A stretch of DNA of 64,000 nucleotides, from positions 141,640 to 205,639 of the forward strand of contig JAKLKQ010000003.1 in assembly GCA_023150555.1 (NCBI GenBank). Direction: 5' to 3'. Positions within the stretch are counted from its first letter, which is position 1. Each line of letters starts with the position of its first letter. The stretch comes from Planctomycetota bacterium. Lineage in GTDB: Bacteria; Planctomycetota; SZUA-567; H5-PLA8. The position numbers were made by a program, and so were the translations under genes. Below, one piece after another: positions 25,894 to 34,362 of the stretch. The notes beneath the pieces are model-generated. The model was not told the DNA's origin and did not search any database. It worked only from the letters and a program-made list of their open reading frames with translations.

Positions 25894-27309
25894 TTGGTTA
25901 TGCAGGCTACCCCGACCGAGGAACAACTCGCGCTCGCCGCTTGGTTCGTTCAGCACAAGCGCCGCTGGCCGCTGGCTTGGGCGCTGGTCCTGGGCCTCTC
26001 CGCGACGGCCACCAGCCTGCTCTTCGGGTTCGGAGTGGCCGCCGCGAAAGCCAACCTGCCGGACAGCACCGCCAGCGTCCTGGCGCTCGAGCGCCCCCGG
26101 CTGGACAGCACAACGAACGCCGCACCGCTGTGGGACAAGGCAGGCGTGGCCTTCACGCGGTGGGCCGGCCCCGTGATGGACGACCCCGACCGGGAAGGCA
26201 CGTGGAGCAATCCGAGCGTCTATTCGAGCGGCAGCGCCTTCCGCAATTACCTTGCTTCGAACGCCGCGTGTATCGCCCTCGCCGACCAGGCGGCCGCTTT
26301 ACCGCACGCCAACTGGGACTTGGACTTCAGCCAGGGTTACAACATCCTGCTTCCGTTCCTGTCCAAGCAGCGCGTCCTCGCGCGCCTCGGCCGCACGCGC
26401 GCGCGCATGGCCGCCTTTGACAACGACTGGAACGAGGTCCTGACCGCGCTGCATACGGCACATGCCGCCGGCGTGCATGCGGGTGAGGATCCGATCCTGA
26501 TCAACCACCTGGTGGCATTCGCGTCCGACACGACTGTCGCGAACGCCTTGCTTGACGTCCTGAACACGCCAGGCGCGCGCCCCGGCGATGCGGATCTGGA
26601 CCGCCTGCTGGCCTTCGCCCGCGCCTGCCACGAACAGGAATCGCACCTGAGCGAATCGCTGGAAGGCGAACGCCGCATCGGCCTGATGATGCTGGACCGT
26701 CTCACCACCGGCGACGCCGGCGCGATGATGGCCATGTACGGCACCCCCAGCCCCGCGTGCGAATTGCCGCCCACATACAATCCGCTGGGGCTGAGCTATT
26801 TCACCGACCGCGCCGCGTACGACAAATACTTCGAGCGAAAAAGCGCGCGGCTGAAGCGCATCGAATCCGACCTCGCGAGCGCTGTGGATCTGGATCAGAC
26901 CGAATCGGACGATATCGCGCAGCAGAAAGACAGATTGGCCCATTTCTTCTCCCATCAAATCCTGCCCACCATCCATCGCACCGAACGCAGCTTCCTGAAC
27001 CGGCGCGCCTACTGGCGCGTGGCGATCGCCGGCCTGCTGGCCTACAAGCACGCGCGCGCACACGGCGGCCGCTGGCCCGCGCGCCTGAGCGACCTGGGAC
27101 TGGGGCCCGCGGAGGTCGCCGATCCCTGCGACCCGAATGGCGGCTCGATCCGCTACCGCCTCCAGGCCGACGGTTCGCTCGCGATCTGGACGGTGAGCGC
27201 GGATGCGAAGGACAACGGCGGCCCGGCCGGAAAAGACAAGGGCTGGGACGACTATTGCTTCCTCTTGAAGCCGCTCGAGACGCCCGGCGGCGGGGAGGAC
27301 GGCAAGTGA
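25894..27309 (+). CDS. Membrane-anchored protein of unknown function
   Basis: A 471-residue protein, no family recognised. One membrane helix near residues 26-50 (WALVLGLSATATSLLFGFGVAAA) anchors a large, mainly helical extracytoplasmic part. The end (HGGRWPARLSDLGLGPAEVADPCDP, SIRYRLQADGSLAIWTVSADAKDNGG) resembles the tail seen in pseudopilin-like and other Planctomycetes exported proteins. The TTG at 25894 has AGGA at good spacing, and the ATG at 25900 is the alternative. Its TGA overlaps the GTG of the next gene (GTGA), so the two are translationally coupled. Confidence 0.65.
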   Translation: MVMQATPTEEQLALAAWFVQHKRRWPLAWALVLGLSATATSLLFGFGVAAAKANLPDSTASVLALERPRLDSTTNAAPLWDKAGVAFTRWAGPVMDDPDREGTWSNPSVYSSGSAFRNYLASNAACIALADQAAALPHANWDLDFSQGYNILLPFLSKQRVLARLGRTRARMAAFDNDWNEVLTALHTAHAAGVHAGEDPILINHLVAFASDTTVANALLDVLNTPGARPGDADLDRLLAFARACHEQESHLSESLEGERRIGLMMLDRLTTGDAGAMMAMYGTPSPACELPPTYNPLGLSYFTDRAAYDKYFERKSARLKRIESDLASAVDLDQTESDDIAQQKDRLAHFFSHQILPTIHRTERSFLNRRAYWRVAIAGLLAYKHARAHGGRWPARLSDLGLGPAEVADPCDPNGGSIRYRLQADGSLAIWTVSADAKDNGGPAGKDKGWDDYCFLLKPLETPGGGEDGK

Positions 27310-28034
27310 CCGACGCGCCCTTCCGGATGGCGAAGGACCACGCCGCGCTGGCCGCAGCCTTCGAGTCTCCCTGGTTGCGGCGGCTCGCGTACCTGGGCCT
27401 GGCGAGCTACCTGATCGCGGCCGCGGTCATTTCCTCCATGTGGAGTTCGACGACGCCTGCGGCGGCGCTCGTTCGGTACTACCTCTTCGAAGTGCCGGTC
27501 TGGTTCTCCCTCCTGACGTTGGCGCTCTACTACGGACACCTGGCCGCGCGGCGCTACCGCATCGGCCTGGGGCCGTTCCTGATGCTGGCGCTGGTCTGGT
27601 GCAACGCGACGGCCTTCACCTGGGCGCTGGCGGGCTGGGAAGCCGGGCTGACCGTGGCGCTGGGCCTGGCCGCGGCGATGGCGTACGCGCGCTGCTGGAG
27701 CGGCAGCATCGGGTGCCTGCTGGACGTCACGCAGCCGGCCAAACAGGCCGCGCTGTACGCGCTGGGCCTAGCGCACGCCGCCTCGTACCCGGGCCTCCTG
27801 TTGGGCTCCGGAGCCCTGGCGCTGGGTCTGAAATTCTGGACGGACGCCTTGGTCTGGGCGGGCATCGGACTGCTGGCGTTCTCCCTCCCGGTGCAAGGCG
27901 GCGCCCTTTACTTCTCCCACCGCGCGCGCAAGGCCGCGCGCAAGCTGCTCGAAACTAAAGCCGCACCGGCCCCCGCACCGGCGCCCCGCATCGCCTCGGC
28001 TCCCGCCGGATCCATCCCCGCACCCGGTGCATAG
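27306..28034 (+). CDS. Polytopic membrane protein of unknown function
   Basis: A 242-residue protein starting at GTG 27306, which overlaps the stop codon of the preceding gene. Five to seven hydrophobic segments are visible (LAYLGLASYLIAAAVISSMW; VPVWFSLLTLALYYG; FLMLALVWCNATAFTWAL; LTVALGLAAAMAYA; LVWAGIGLLAFSLPV). A basic, Ala/Pro-rich cytoplasmic tail ends the chain. No family is recognised. The tight coupling suggests it forms a complex with the upstream anchored protein. A much longer frame running through this region from 26757 is only open by chance. Confidence 0.68.
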   Translation: MTDAPFRMAKDHAALAAAFESPWLRRLAYLGLASYLIAAAVISSMWSSTTPAAALVRYYLFEVPVWFSLLTLALYYGHLAARRYRIGLGPFLMLALVWCNATAFTWALAGWEAGLTVALGLAAAMAYARCWSGSIGCLLDVTQPAKQAALYALGLAHAASYPGLLLGSGALALGLKFWTDALVWAGIGLLAFSLPVQGGALYFSHRARKAARKLLETKAAPAPAPAPRIASAPAGSIPAPGA

Positions 28035-28058
28035 TCCGCTTGCATTGCCCGCGGCGGG

Positions 28059-28143
28059 TCTACATACTCGTTGGTGCCTTGTAGACGTCCTCGCCCGGGG
28101 GAGCGGTTGAGCAGCCGACCGGCCGAAACCGGCAGCGCCCCCG
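28059..28143 (+). ncRNA. Structured 5' leader of the superoxide dismutase gene (unassigned)
   Basis: The leader can fold into TCTACA/TGTAGA (28059-28064 with 28080-28085). A three-way junction follows: outer stem CGGGGG/CCCCCG (28096-28101 with 28138-28143) enclosing CGGT/ACCG (28104-28121) and GCCG-AAAC-CGGC (28122-28133). No known riboswitch consensus is recognised. It may be a regulatory leader or the 3' structure of the upstream gene. Confidence 0.35.
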
Positions 28144-28211
28144 AGCATCGATCCGCAATCGGTTCATGGCCCTTCACCGGCAGGGGCCGGCCCATAAGAG
28201 GAGGATAGACC

Positions 28212-28805
<594 letters not shown>

Positions 28806-28829
28806 ACGCTGTGCGATTCAAAGCGACGC

Positions 28830-28859
28830 AAAGAGGGACGCCGAAGGGCGTCCCTCTTT
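28830..28859. terminator. Bidirectional rho-independent terminator between sodA and the dGTPase gene
   Basis: A perfect 13-base stem (AAAGAGGGACGCC / GGCGTCCCTCTTT) with GAAG loop, flanked by A and T runs, ends sodA. The right arm reaches the stop codon of the convergent dGTPase-like gene (28859-28861), so one hairpin can serve both transcripts. Confidence 0.88.
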
Positions 28860-30007
28860 TATTTCCCGCAGAAGTCGTTCCACTGCCGCTCGGCGAAGCG
28901 GTCGGTCATGCCCGCCACGTAGTCGCAGATCGCGCGTTCCAGCGGCACGCCCGCCTTGATCCGCGCGTGGTGGTTCTCCGGCAGGCGCGACGGGTCGGCG
29001 CGGTAGGCGGCGAAGAGCTCCCTTAAACGCTCCTGCCAGAGCGCCGTGTGCTGGCGCACTTTCATGTTGTAGTAGAAGTTCTGCTCGAGGAAGTCCTCGA
29101 AGGCGGCTTTCTTCTTCCCCAGCTCCGGCGAGAAGCCCACCAGCTCCGCGTCGCTCGCGCGGACCTTTGCCAGCGAGTCGATGCCCTGCGCCTTCAAACG
29201 CCGTTCGGTCTCGGCGATCAGGTCGCTGACCAGGCGGCGGATCATGCGCCGCACGGTGGCGCGCCAGCGCAGGCGGTGGTCGGTGGCGAAGACGGCGTGC
29301 TCGGCGCGGACTTCGTCCTCGGTCTCCTTCCACAGCGCCATGCTGCGCGCGGTGGCCTCGTCCATCACGCCGCTGACCAGGGCGTCCTCGATATCGTGCG
29401 TGTCGTAGGCGATGGAGTCGGCGTGGTCGACGAGCTGCACCTCCAGCGGCGGCGACTCGCCGGCGGCGAAGCCGTGCCGCGCACGCTGGGCGCCGTCGAG
29501 GTTCTTCGAGAAGCCCTCGCGCGTCTCGTAGCTCAGGTTCAGCCCGGGGAAGTCGGGGTAGCGGATCTCCAGTTCGTCGACGATGCGCAGGCCCTGGATG
29601 TTGTGGTTGAAGCCGCCGTAATCGGCCATCACCTCGTCCAGCGCGTTCTCGCCCGAGTGCCCGAAGGGCCCGTGGCCCAGGTCGTGGGCCAGCGCAAGGG
29701 CCTCGACCAGGTCCTCGTTCAGCGCCAGCGCGCGTGCGGCGGTGCGCGCGATCTGCGTGACTTCCAGCGTGTGCGTCAGGCGGTTGCGGTAGTGGTCGCC
29801 TTCCATGACCGAGACGAAGACCTGCGTCTTGTACTCGAGGCGGCGGAAGGGCGCGGAATGGATGATGCGGTCGCGGTCGCGCTGGTAGCGCCCGCGGTAC
29901 GGCGGCTCGTCCTCGGGCACCTTGCGCCCGCGGCTGTCGCGCGCGCGCACCGCGCCGGGGCGCAGGGCAGCCTCGAGGTGCTCTTCCAGGTTGGCTCGGT
30001 CGCGCAT
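28859..30007 (-). CDS. dgt: Deoxyguanosinetriphosphate triphosphohydrolase-like protein
   Basis: A 382-residue HD-domain dNTP triphosphohydrolase. Catalytic motifs: NRLTHTLEV (His79), ALAHDLGHGPFGHSGE (His108-Asp109) and LVDHADSIAYDTHD with the third metal Asp. The C-terminal region with FYYNMKVRQHT fits the family. It cleaves dNTPs to deoxynucleoside and triphosphate, adjusting nucleotide pools. The ATG at 30007 starts the family-typical RDRANLEEHLEAALRPGAVRAR region; a longer frame to 30148 runs into the upstream SUFU-like gene and is rejected. It lies 11 bases after that gene, so co-transcription is likely. Confidence 0.88.
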   Translation of the reverse strand: MRDRANLEEHLEAALRPGAVRARDSRGRKVPEDEPPYRGRYQRDRDRIIHSAPFRRLEYKTQVFVSVMEGDHYRNRLTHTLEVTQIARTAARALALNEDLVEALALAHDLGHGPFGHSGENALDEVMADYGGFNHNIQGLRIVDELEIRYPDFPGLNLSYETREGFSKNLDGAQRARHGFAAGESPPLEVQLVDHADSIAYDTHDIEDALVSGVMDEATARSMALWKETEDEVRAEHAVFATDHRLRWRATVRRMIRRLVSDLIAETERRLKAQGIDSLAKVRASDAELVGFSPELGKKKAAFEDFLEQNFYYNMKVRQHTALWQERLRELFAAYRADPSRLPENHHARIKAGVPLERAICDYVAGMTDRFAERQWNDFCGK

Positions 30008-30018
30008 AGTGTGCAATC

Positions 30019-30636
30019 CTACACGACGGAGGCGCGCGTGGGATCGAAAACCGGGTCGATGTTCGCGTCCGAGAGACGGTCCTCCAGCGCTTGCCCGCCC
30101 TTCGACTTCGCGAAAGCAAGTTCCTCGGCAGTGATGGGTACCGCCCACATGATGTGCACCAGTCTGCCGTCTACCGCCTTCCGGTCAAAGCCCTGGCCTT
30201 CAAAGTAGGGAGGCAGAAAGAAAACCGTCTTGAACCGGTCGTGCTTCCCGTCCAAGGGCGTATCCCAACTGTAGGTATGATGCCACCCGATGAACGCGCC
30301 TTCATCCCAAGGGTATTTTCCGATGCTGTTGAGCAACTTGGCCGCCCATGCGCCGGGCATGCCGTCCGCACGCGCATAGAAGATCGCTTCGACCCTCTTC
30401 CACTCCTCGGCATTCGCCAAGTCGAACTTTTCCAGCGGTTGGTCCAGGTCGCTCATGCCGTTGGTGGCAAAGGTGAACCATGAGCGGCCCTTCTGCGGCG
30501 GAAAGCTGAGCACATCGACGTGAATTCGCTCTTCCTTCCCGCTGGGATGCCAGACCGTGTGGTCTTCGCCAAAGAAGCGCCGGTAGTGCGCTTCGCGAAC
30601 GTCGTAGGGCGTCGAGTCGGAATTTGAACGAACCAT
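30019..30636 (-). CDS. SUFU (suppressor of fused)-like domain protein
   Basis: A 205-residue cytosolic protein resembling the bacterial SUFU-domain family: HVDVLSFPPQKGRSWFTFATNGMSD early, AAKLLNSIGKYPWDEGAFIGWHHT in the middle, and VHIMWAVPITAEELAFAKSKGGQALEDRL near the end. In bacteria this domain is found in stand-alone proteins and in putative immunity proteins of toxin systems; its biochemical role is not established. It is encoded directly before the dGTPase-like gene. No toxin gene is adjacent, so an orphan immunity or housekeeping role cannot be distinguished. Confidence 0.72.
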   Translation of the reverse strand: MVRSNSDSTPYDVREAHYRRFFGEDHTVWHPSGKEERIHVDVLSFPPQKGRSWFTFATNGMSDLDQPLEKFDLANAEEWKRVEAIFYARADGMPGAWAAKLLNSIGKYPWDEGAFIGWHHTYSWDTPLDGKHDRFKTVFFLPPYFEGQGFDRKAVDGRLVHIMWAVPITAEELAFAKSKGGQALEDRLSDANIDPVFDPTRASVV

Positions 30637-30661
30637 GCCTGGCTTCCTCGTCAGCGGCGAA

Positions 30662-31228
30662 TCACAGCGCGCGGAACTTCGGGCGCAGATCTTCCCACAG
30701 GTCCTCGAGCGCCATCGGGATCGTGTGCGCGCCGCCGACGACCGGCAGGAAGTTCGTGTCGCCCACCCAGCGCGGGATCACGTGCATATGCAGGTGGTCC
30801 TCGACGCCCGCCCCCGCCGGGCGGCCCAGGTTCATGCCCACATTGTGGCCCTGCGGCTTCAACACCGCATTGACGACGGACAGGCTCGCGCGGGTCAGCG
30901 CCCACAGCGAGGCACTCTCCCCTTCGCTCAAGCCCACCAGATCGGCCGTGTGGCGGTGCGGCGCGATCAGCAGGTGCCCGCCCGTATAGGGATAGCGGTT
31001 CATGATGACCAGCGCGTGCTCGTCGCGGTGCAGCAGCAGCATGCGCTTCCACGCGGCCTCGTCGCTTGCCGGAAGGCGCGCGGCCTCGCAGAGGAAGCAG
31101 CCAGGTGCCTTCGGCCCGAGGATGAACTCGAGGCGCCACGGCGCGTAGAGCACCTTCCGCGACTGGGCCTTGAGTGCCTTTGGCGCGGGCTTGCGCTTCG
31201 AGGCGGGTCGCTTTTTCTGGGTGGCCAT
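30662..31228 (-). CDS. HIT family nucleotide hydrolase/phosphorylase-like protein
   Basis: A 188-residue protein with a basic N-terminal extension (KKRPASKRKPAPKALKAQSRK). A HIT domain follows with the histidine triad HLHMHVIPR near residues 150-158. FILGPKAPGCFLCEAA contributes a CxxC-like pair seen in Ap4A phosphorylase-type HIT proteins, and IMNRYPYTGGHLLIAPHRHTADL is the conserved core. Such enzymes hydrolyse or phosphorolyse dinucleoside polyphosphates or AMP conjugates. It is upstream of the SUFU and dGTPase genes on the same strand with short gaps, and divergent from the sigma-factor gene. Confidence 0.86.
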   Translation of the reverse strand: MATQKKRPASKRKPAPKALKAQSRKVLYAPWRLEFILGPKAPGCFLCEAARLPASDEAAWKRMLLLHRDEHALVIMNRYPYTGGHLLIAPHRHTADLVGLSEGESASLWALTRASLSVVNAVLKPQGHNVGMNLGRPAGAGVEDHLHMHVIPRWVGDTNFLPVVGGAHTIPMALEDLWEDLRPKFRAL

Positions 31229-31447
31229 GCCGCGAGCTTGCGAGCGTTTCGAGCTTGGGTCAAGTACCGCGGCGGGGGAAAAAATTCGAGCGGCCGCGGG
31301 TGCACAGGTTCATTTTAAACCCTTTCGTTCCAAAAGGTTGCGGTTGCGGCGTCTTAAATGGCGGCAGCGTTGGGGCTTGGAATTACGGGGCGTGACGGAT
31401 AATCTGCCAGGGGATGTACACGGATGCGTCAAAATTGCGAAGCGACC

Positions 31448-32122
31448 ATGAATAAGCCCAGTGCACCTGCGTCAAACGATCGGAACGAGGCCGGCGATGC
31501 CGATGCCGGCCACGCAGCCGACGACCGCGAAGACGGCCTGCTCGTGGAACGCGCCGTCGGCGGGGACGGCGAGGCCTTCGAGGCGCTGTTCACGAAGTAC
31601 CGGCAGCGGCTCTTTGGAGTCGTCTGGCGCGTGCTGAAGAACGAGGACGCCGCGCTGGATGTCGTGCAGGACGCCTTCGTCAAGGCGTACCAGGGCCTGG
31701 ACCAGCTGCGCGGCGAGACGCGGTTCTACCCGTGGCTGCGCCGCATCGCGGTGAACCAGGCCATCGACCGGCTGCGGCATATCAGGCGGGGGGTGGAAGT
31801 GGGCTTCGACGAGGCGCAGTACGGCGCCGGCGAGAACGCCGATGCCGACCGCGCGCGTCCCGGCGACGCCGACCGTGCCGAGCGAGAAAGTCCGGTGCGG
31901 GCCGCGGAACTGGGCGAGTTCAGCGCGGCGCTGCAGGGCGCGCTCGACCAGCTCTCCGACACCCATCGCTCGGTCTTCGTGCTGCATGCCGCCGAGGGCA
32001 TGACGTACCGCGAGATCGCCGAGGCGCTGGGCTGCAACATCGGCACCGTGATGTCGCGCCTCTTCTACGCGCGCAAGAAGCTCCAGGAGCTCCTCGCGCC
32101 GCACCTGGAAGGACGAGGGTAA
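31448..32122 (+). CDS. RNA polymerase ECF-type sigma factor
   Basis: A 224-residue sigma factor. After an acidic N-terminal 35 residues, region 2 is FEALFTKYRQRLFGVVWRVLKNEDAALDVVQDAFVKAY, with FYPWLRRIAVNQAIDRLR completing it. Region 4 is LDQLSDTHRSVFVLHAAEGMTYREIAEALGCNIGTVMSRLFYARKKLQELL. An acidic linker of about 45 residues separates them. Either the ATG at 31448 or the in-frame ATG at 31424 may start translation; neither has a strong ribosome site. The next gene encodes a protein with an anti-sigma layout, so the pair forms a sigma/anti-sigma unit responding to an envelope or stress signal. Confidence 0.88.
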   Translation: MNKPSAPASNDRNEAGDADAGHAADDREDGLLVERAVGGDGEAFEALFTKYRQRLFGVVWRVLKNEDAALDVVQDAFVKAYQGLDQLRGETRFYPWLRRIAVNQAIDRLRHIRRGVEVGFDEAQYGAGENADADRARPGDADRAERESPVRAAELGEFSAALQGALDQLSDTHRSVFVLHAAEGMTYREIAEALGCNIGTVMSRLFYARKKLQELLAPHLEGRG

Positions 32123-32172
32123 CCGCCGGGGAACATCGGGGCCCCTGGCATCAAGCCGGATCGGATGGAACG

Positions 32173-32919
32173 ATGGACGACGCACTGCTCGAACAACTCT
32201 CCGCCTACGCCGACGGCGAACTCGATGCCGCTGCGCGCGCGCGCATGGAAGAAGCGCTGGCGCGCGACGAAGGCCTGCGCCGCACGCTGGACGACTTCCG
32301 CACACTCGATGCCGCCACCGCCGCGCTGCCGGTGCCGCAGATCGACGGCTCCACCGGCGAAGTCCTCTGGGAGCTCGTCGCCGGGCGGACGGTCCACCGC
32401 GGCAAGGAGGACGGCGCGGCCGGGCTGAATGAACGCCTGCAACGCGAGCTGGCGGCGGGACTTGCGCCGGTGCCGGAGGTCAGCGCCGAACGCTGGGCCC
32501 CGGTCTGGCAGAAGATCCGCGCGCAGACCGTCGCGGCCAAAAGGCCCGGCACCGCGATCATCGACCGCCCGTTGGACGACGACCTGACGCCGACGGAGCT
32601 CGCCGTCGTGCGCGAGGCCCACGCCACGGCCTCCGCGCCGCGCGAGCGCAAGGTCGTGCCGATCTGGCGCGCGGCCGCGACGATGGCCGCCGCGGCGACG
32701 GTGCTGGTCGTGGCCACCATCGCGCTGCGCAACCCGGCGCCGGGCAACGCCTTGCCGCCGAACGATGGCGGGCAAGTCGCGCACGTCCAAGGTCCGCCGC
32801 CGGCGCAGACGGAGGTCCTCGACGACCGCTACTTCACGATGGTCAAGTACGTGCCGGGGCTGGACAAGCCCGTGGTCTGTTTCTTCTTGAAAGAGGGCGA
32901 AAGCGGCGTAGACCATTAG
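32173..32919 (+). CDS. Anti-sigma factor-like membrane protein
   Basis: A 248-residue protein whose N-terminal 40 residues (LLEQLSAYADGELDAAARARMEEALARD) resemble the zinc-finger-less anti-sigma domain that folds against ECF factors. One membrane helix is near 160-180 (AATMAAAATVLVVATIALR), and a short extracytoplasmic tail ends with YFTMVKYVPGLDKPVVCFFL. The HxxxCxxC zinc motif is absent. It starts 50 bases after the sigma gene, in the usual sigma/anti-sigma order. The signal and the release mechanism are unknown. Confidence 0.8.
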   Translation: MDDALLEQLSAYADGELDAAARARMEEALARDEGLRRTLDDFRTLDAATAALPVPQIDGSTGEVLWELVAGRTVHRGKEDGAAGLNERLQRELAAGLAPVPEVSAERWAPVWQKIRAQTVAAKRPGTAIIDRPLDDDLTPTELAVVREAHATASAPRERKVVPIWRAAATMAAAATVLVVATIALRNPAPGNALPPNDGGQVAHVQGPPPAQTEVLDDRYFTMVKYVPGLDKPVVCFFLKEGESGVDH

Positions 32920-32964
32920 CATCCAAGGACTTCCAATGTCCGCCGCTACGGAGAAACCGGCCTC

Positions 32965-33432
32965 ATGCTGACTTCAAACCGCCTCCGAATCCTCCTGGCG
33001 CTGGCGCTTGCCGGGTTCCTCTTCAGCGCCGCGGCCAAGGAAGAAGAAGGCCAGAAGCAGACGCGCATCACGGTCCACGGCGCGCAGGCCGAGAAGGGCG
33101 GCGACGCGGACAACCCCGATATTCCCGCCAGCCTCAAGAAGTACGCCTCGGTCCTAAAGGCGCTCCCGCACGGGAAATACAGCGACGCGGGCGGCGACGG
33201 CGCGAGCATCGCCGTGGGCGCCAGCCACGACTACAGCGTCGGCAAGTACACCGTCAGCGTGACGCTCAGCAGCGTCGACAAGGAAGAGGCCGTCGCCAAC
33301 TACACGATCAAAGAGGGCGACAAGCAGGTCGCCGCCGACAGCGTGAAGCTGAAGGCCGGCGGCAGCCCGGCGGTGGCGCAGGTCGGCGACGCGAAGCAGC
33401 CGCTGATCCTCTTCTTCGGCCGCGGCAAGTAG
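32965..33432 (+). CDS. Small secreted protein of unknown function
   Basis: A 155-residue protein. Residues 1-23 form a signal peptide (RLRILLALALAGFLFSAAA); the rest is charged and probably beta-rich (HDYSVGKYTVSVTLSSVDKEEAVANYTI). No family is recognised. It lies 45 bases downstream of the anti-sigma gene on the same strand, so it may belong to the sigma-controlled unit. Confidence 0.65.
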   Translation: MLTSNRLRILLALALAGFLFSAAAKEEEGQKQTRITVHGAQAEKGGDADNPDIPASLKKYASVLKALPHGKYSDAGGDGASIAVGASHDYSVGKYTVSVTLSSVDKEEAVANYTIKEGDKQVAADSVKLKAGGSPAVAQVGDAKQPLILFFGRGK

Positions 33433-33501
33433 TACACTTTCCCGACAGTGCACCTCGTTCCCAGGTCGCGAAATTTCGCCACTACAGAACATTCTGTACT
33501 A

Positions 33502-33534
33502 ACGAAATCTCGCGAGTTGCTCGCGAGATTTCGT
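33502..33534. repeat. Perfect 15-bp hairpin containing dispersed word CGAAATCTCGCGAGTT
   Basis: ACGAAATCTCGCGAG and its exact reverse complement flank a TTG loop. The left arm repeats the 16-base word of 9749-9764. There is no T-run, so it is more likely a dispersed palindrome or regulatory RNA than a terminator. Confidence 0.7.
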
Positions 33535-33907
33535 GTTCCACGATGTGCTGCGCGACGTGCTGGAGTGCACATGGCGATTTGTATCGATTTTTACTCGATT
33601 CAAACATGGTGCATCAATTTTTCTTTTACGGAATCATTGGAGTTATGACGAAAGTGCACGGCGTGCTGCACCGTTGTGCAAATAGGGTTTACGTGAACGT
33701 CGGGTGTTACGTTGCACATGGTGGATGTGTTACGTTGCGCCAGGTTCAATATACGCTTTGCGTATTTTCCGGGGACCGGGTCCGGACACCGGTATCCGGG
33801 AAGCGGCGAACAGCAGGGGCGAGGGGTCAGGGGTGAGGGGCGAGGAACAAAAAACGGCAAACGGCAGGGGTTAGGAATGGCAAACGGCCGCGAAGGTCGA
33901 TGGGTGC

Positions 33908-33944
33908 CACTGGATCGCGCGAGCACAGCGAGCGCTAGCCAGTG
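33908..33944 (-). repeat. Palindromic element CACTGGCTAGC...CCAGTG, copy 1 (inverted)
   Basis: Bounded by CACTGGATCGC and GCTAGCCAGTG, this copy is in the opposite orientation to those at 36961 and 38232. The outer arms pair except at a conserved internal mismatch (ATC opposite CTA). Confidence 0.7.
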
Positions 33945-33957
33945 TCGCGCAACGCGC

Positions 33958-33990
33958 ACCACCACGAAGAACACGAAAGCCACGAAGAAC
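33958..33990 (+). repeat. ACCACGAAGAACACGAAA-type tandem-like repeat tract
   Basis: Imperfect repetition of CACGAAGAA/CACGAAAGC units. This sequence type is known from intergenic regions of several bacterial phyla, often together with CACAGAG-type repeats, which also occur in this window. Confidence 0.5.
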
Positions 33991-34231
33991 GGAAGACAAA
34001 CTCTGGATAAGCACGGAACACGGACTTAGGCCGCGAGCCCCTTCGTGCGGACGAGCGCGGGCACGGAGTCCCGCGCCACAGGAACAGGGTCTCTTCAAGG
34101 AACACGGAAGAGTTGTGAGATTTAAACATACGCAATGTGTGTGTTAAAACAGAGTCGTTCGAGCAAACCACCATTCATTGGCCGGCGCGGGCGCAGGCCC
34201 GGCCTCGCAACGAATCGGAACCTGCCGTTCT

Positions 34232-34259
34232 TTGACAACCCCCTCGGCCGAGCTATACC
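34232..34259 (+). promoter_or_regulatory. Sigma70-like promoter TTGACA-16-TATACC
   Basis: A consensus -35 (TTGACA, 34232-34237), a 16-base spacer and TATACC (34254-34259) lie about 100 bases before the Imm11-like gene, the best promoter match seen in the window. It would drive that gene and the adjoining 680-residue protein gene. Confidence 0.55.
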
Positions 34260-34362
34260 AACAAGACCGTAAATCATTGGGAAGGGAAGAGAATGGCTGA
34301 TAGGTTTGGATTTGCGGGTGATTTGCCGCCGTGGTCGCCATTTAAATAAGAGGAATAAATCT

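Larger units (their letters stand above)
33433..34362. other. Repeat-rich, AT-richer intergenic region of about 930 bases
   Basis: No convincing gene is present in any frame. Contents in order: a long perfect hairpin (33502-33534), an AT-rich stretch with many TGCA words (33560-33740), a palindromic element (33908-33944), a tandem-like ACCACGAAGAACACGAA tract (33958-33990) and a strong promoter (34232-34259). Short frames such as 33543-33836 have no ribosome site or recognisable protein sequence. The region marks the left edge of the accessory patch. Confidence 0.6.

Noticed and set aside
28034..28211. Cobalamin or yybP-ykoY riboswitch before the superoxide dismutase gene
   Set aside because: The conserved core sequences of these classes are not found; only generic stems are seen, so it is reported as unassigned.
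33543..33836. 97-codon frame in the repeat-rich gap
   Set aside because: No ribosome site, Cys/His-rich random-looking sequence, lies across repeats.
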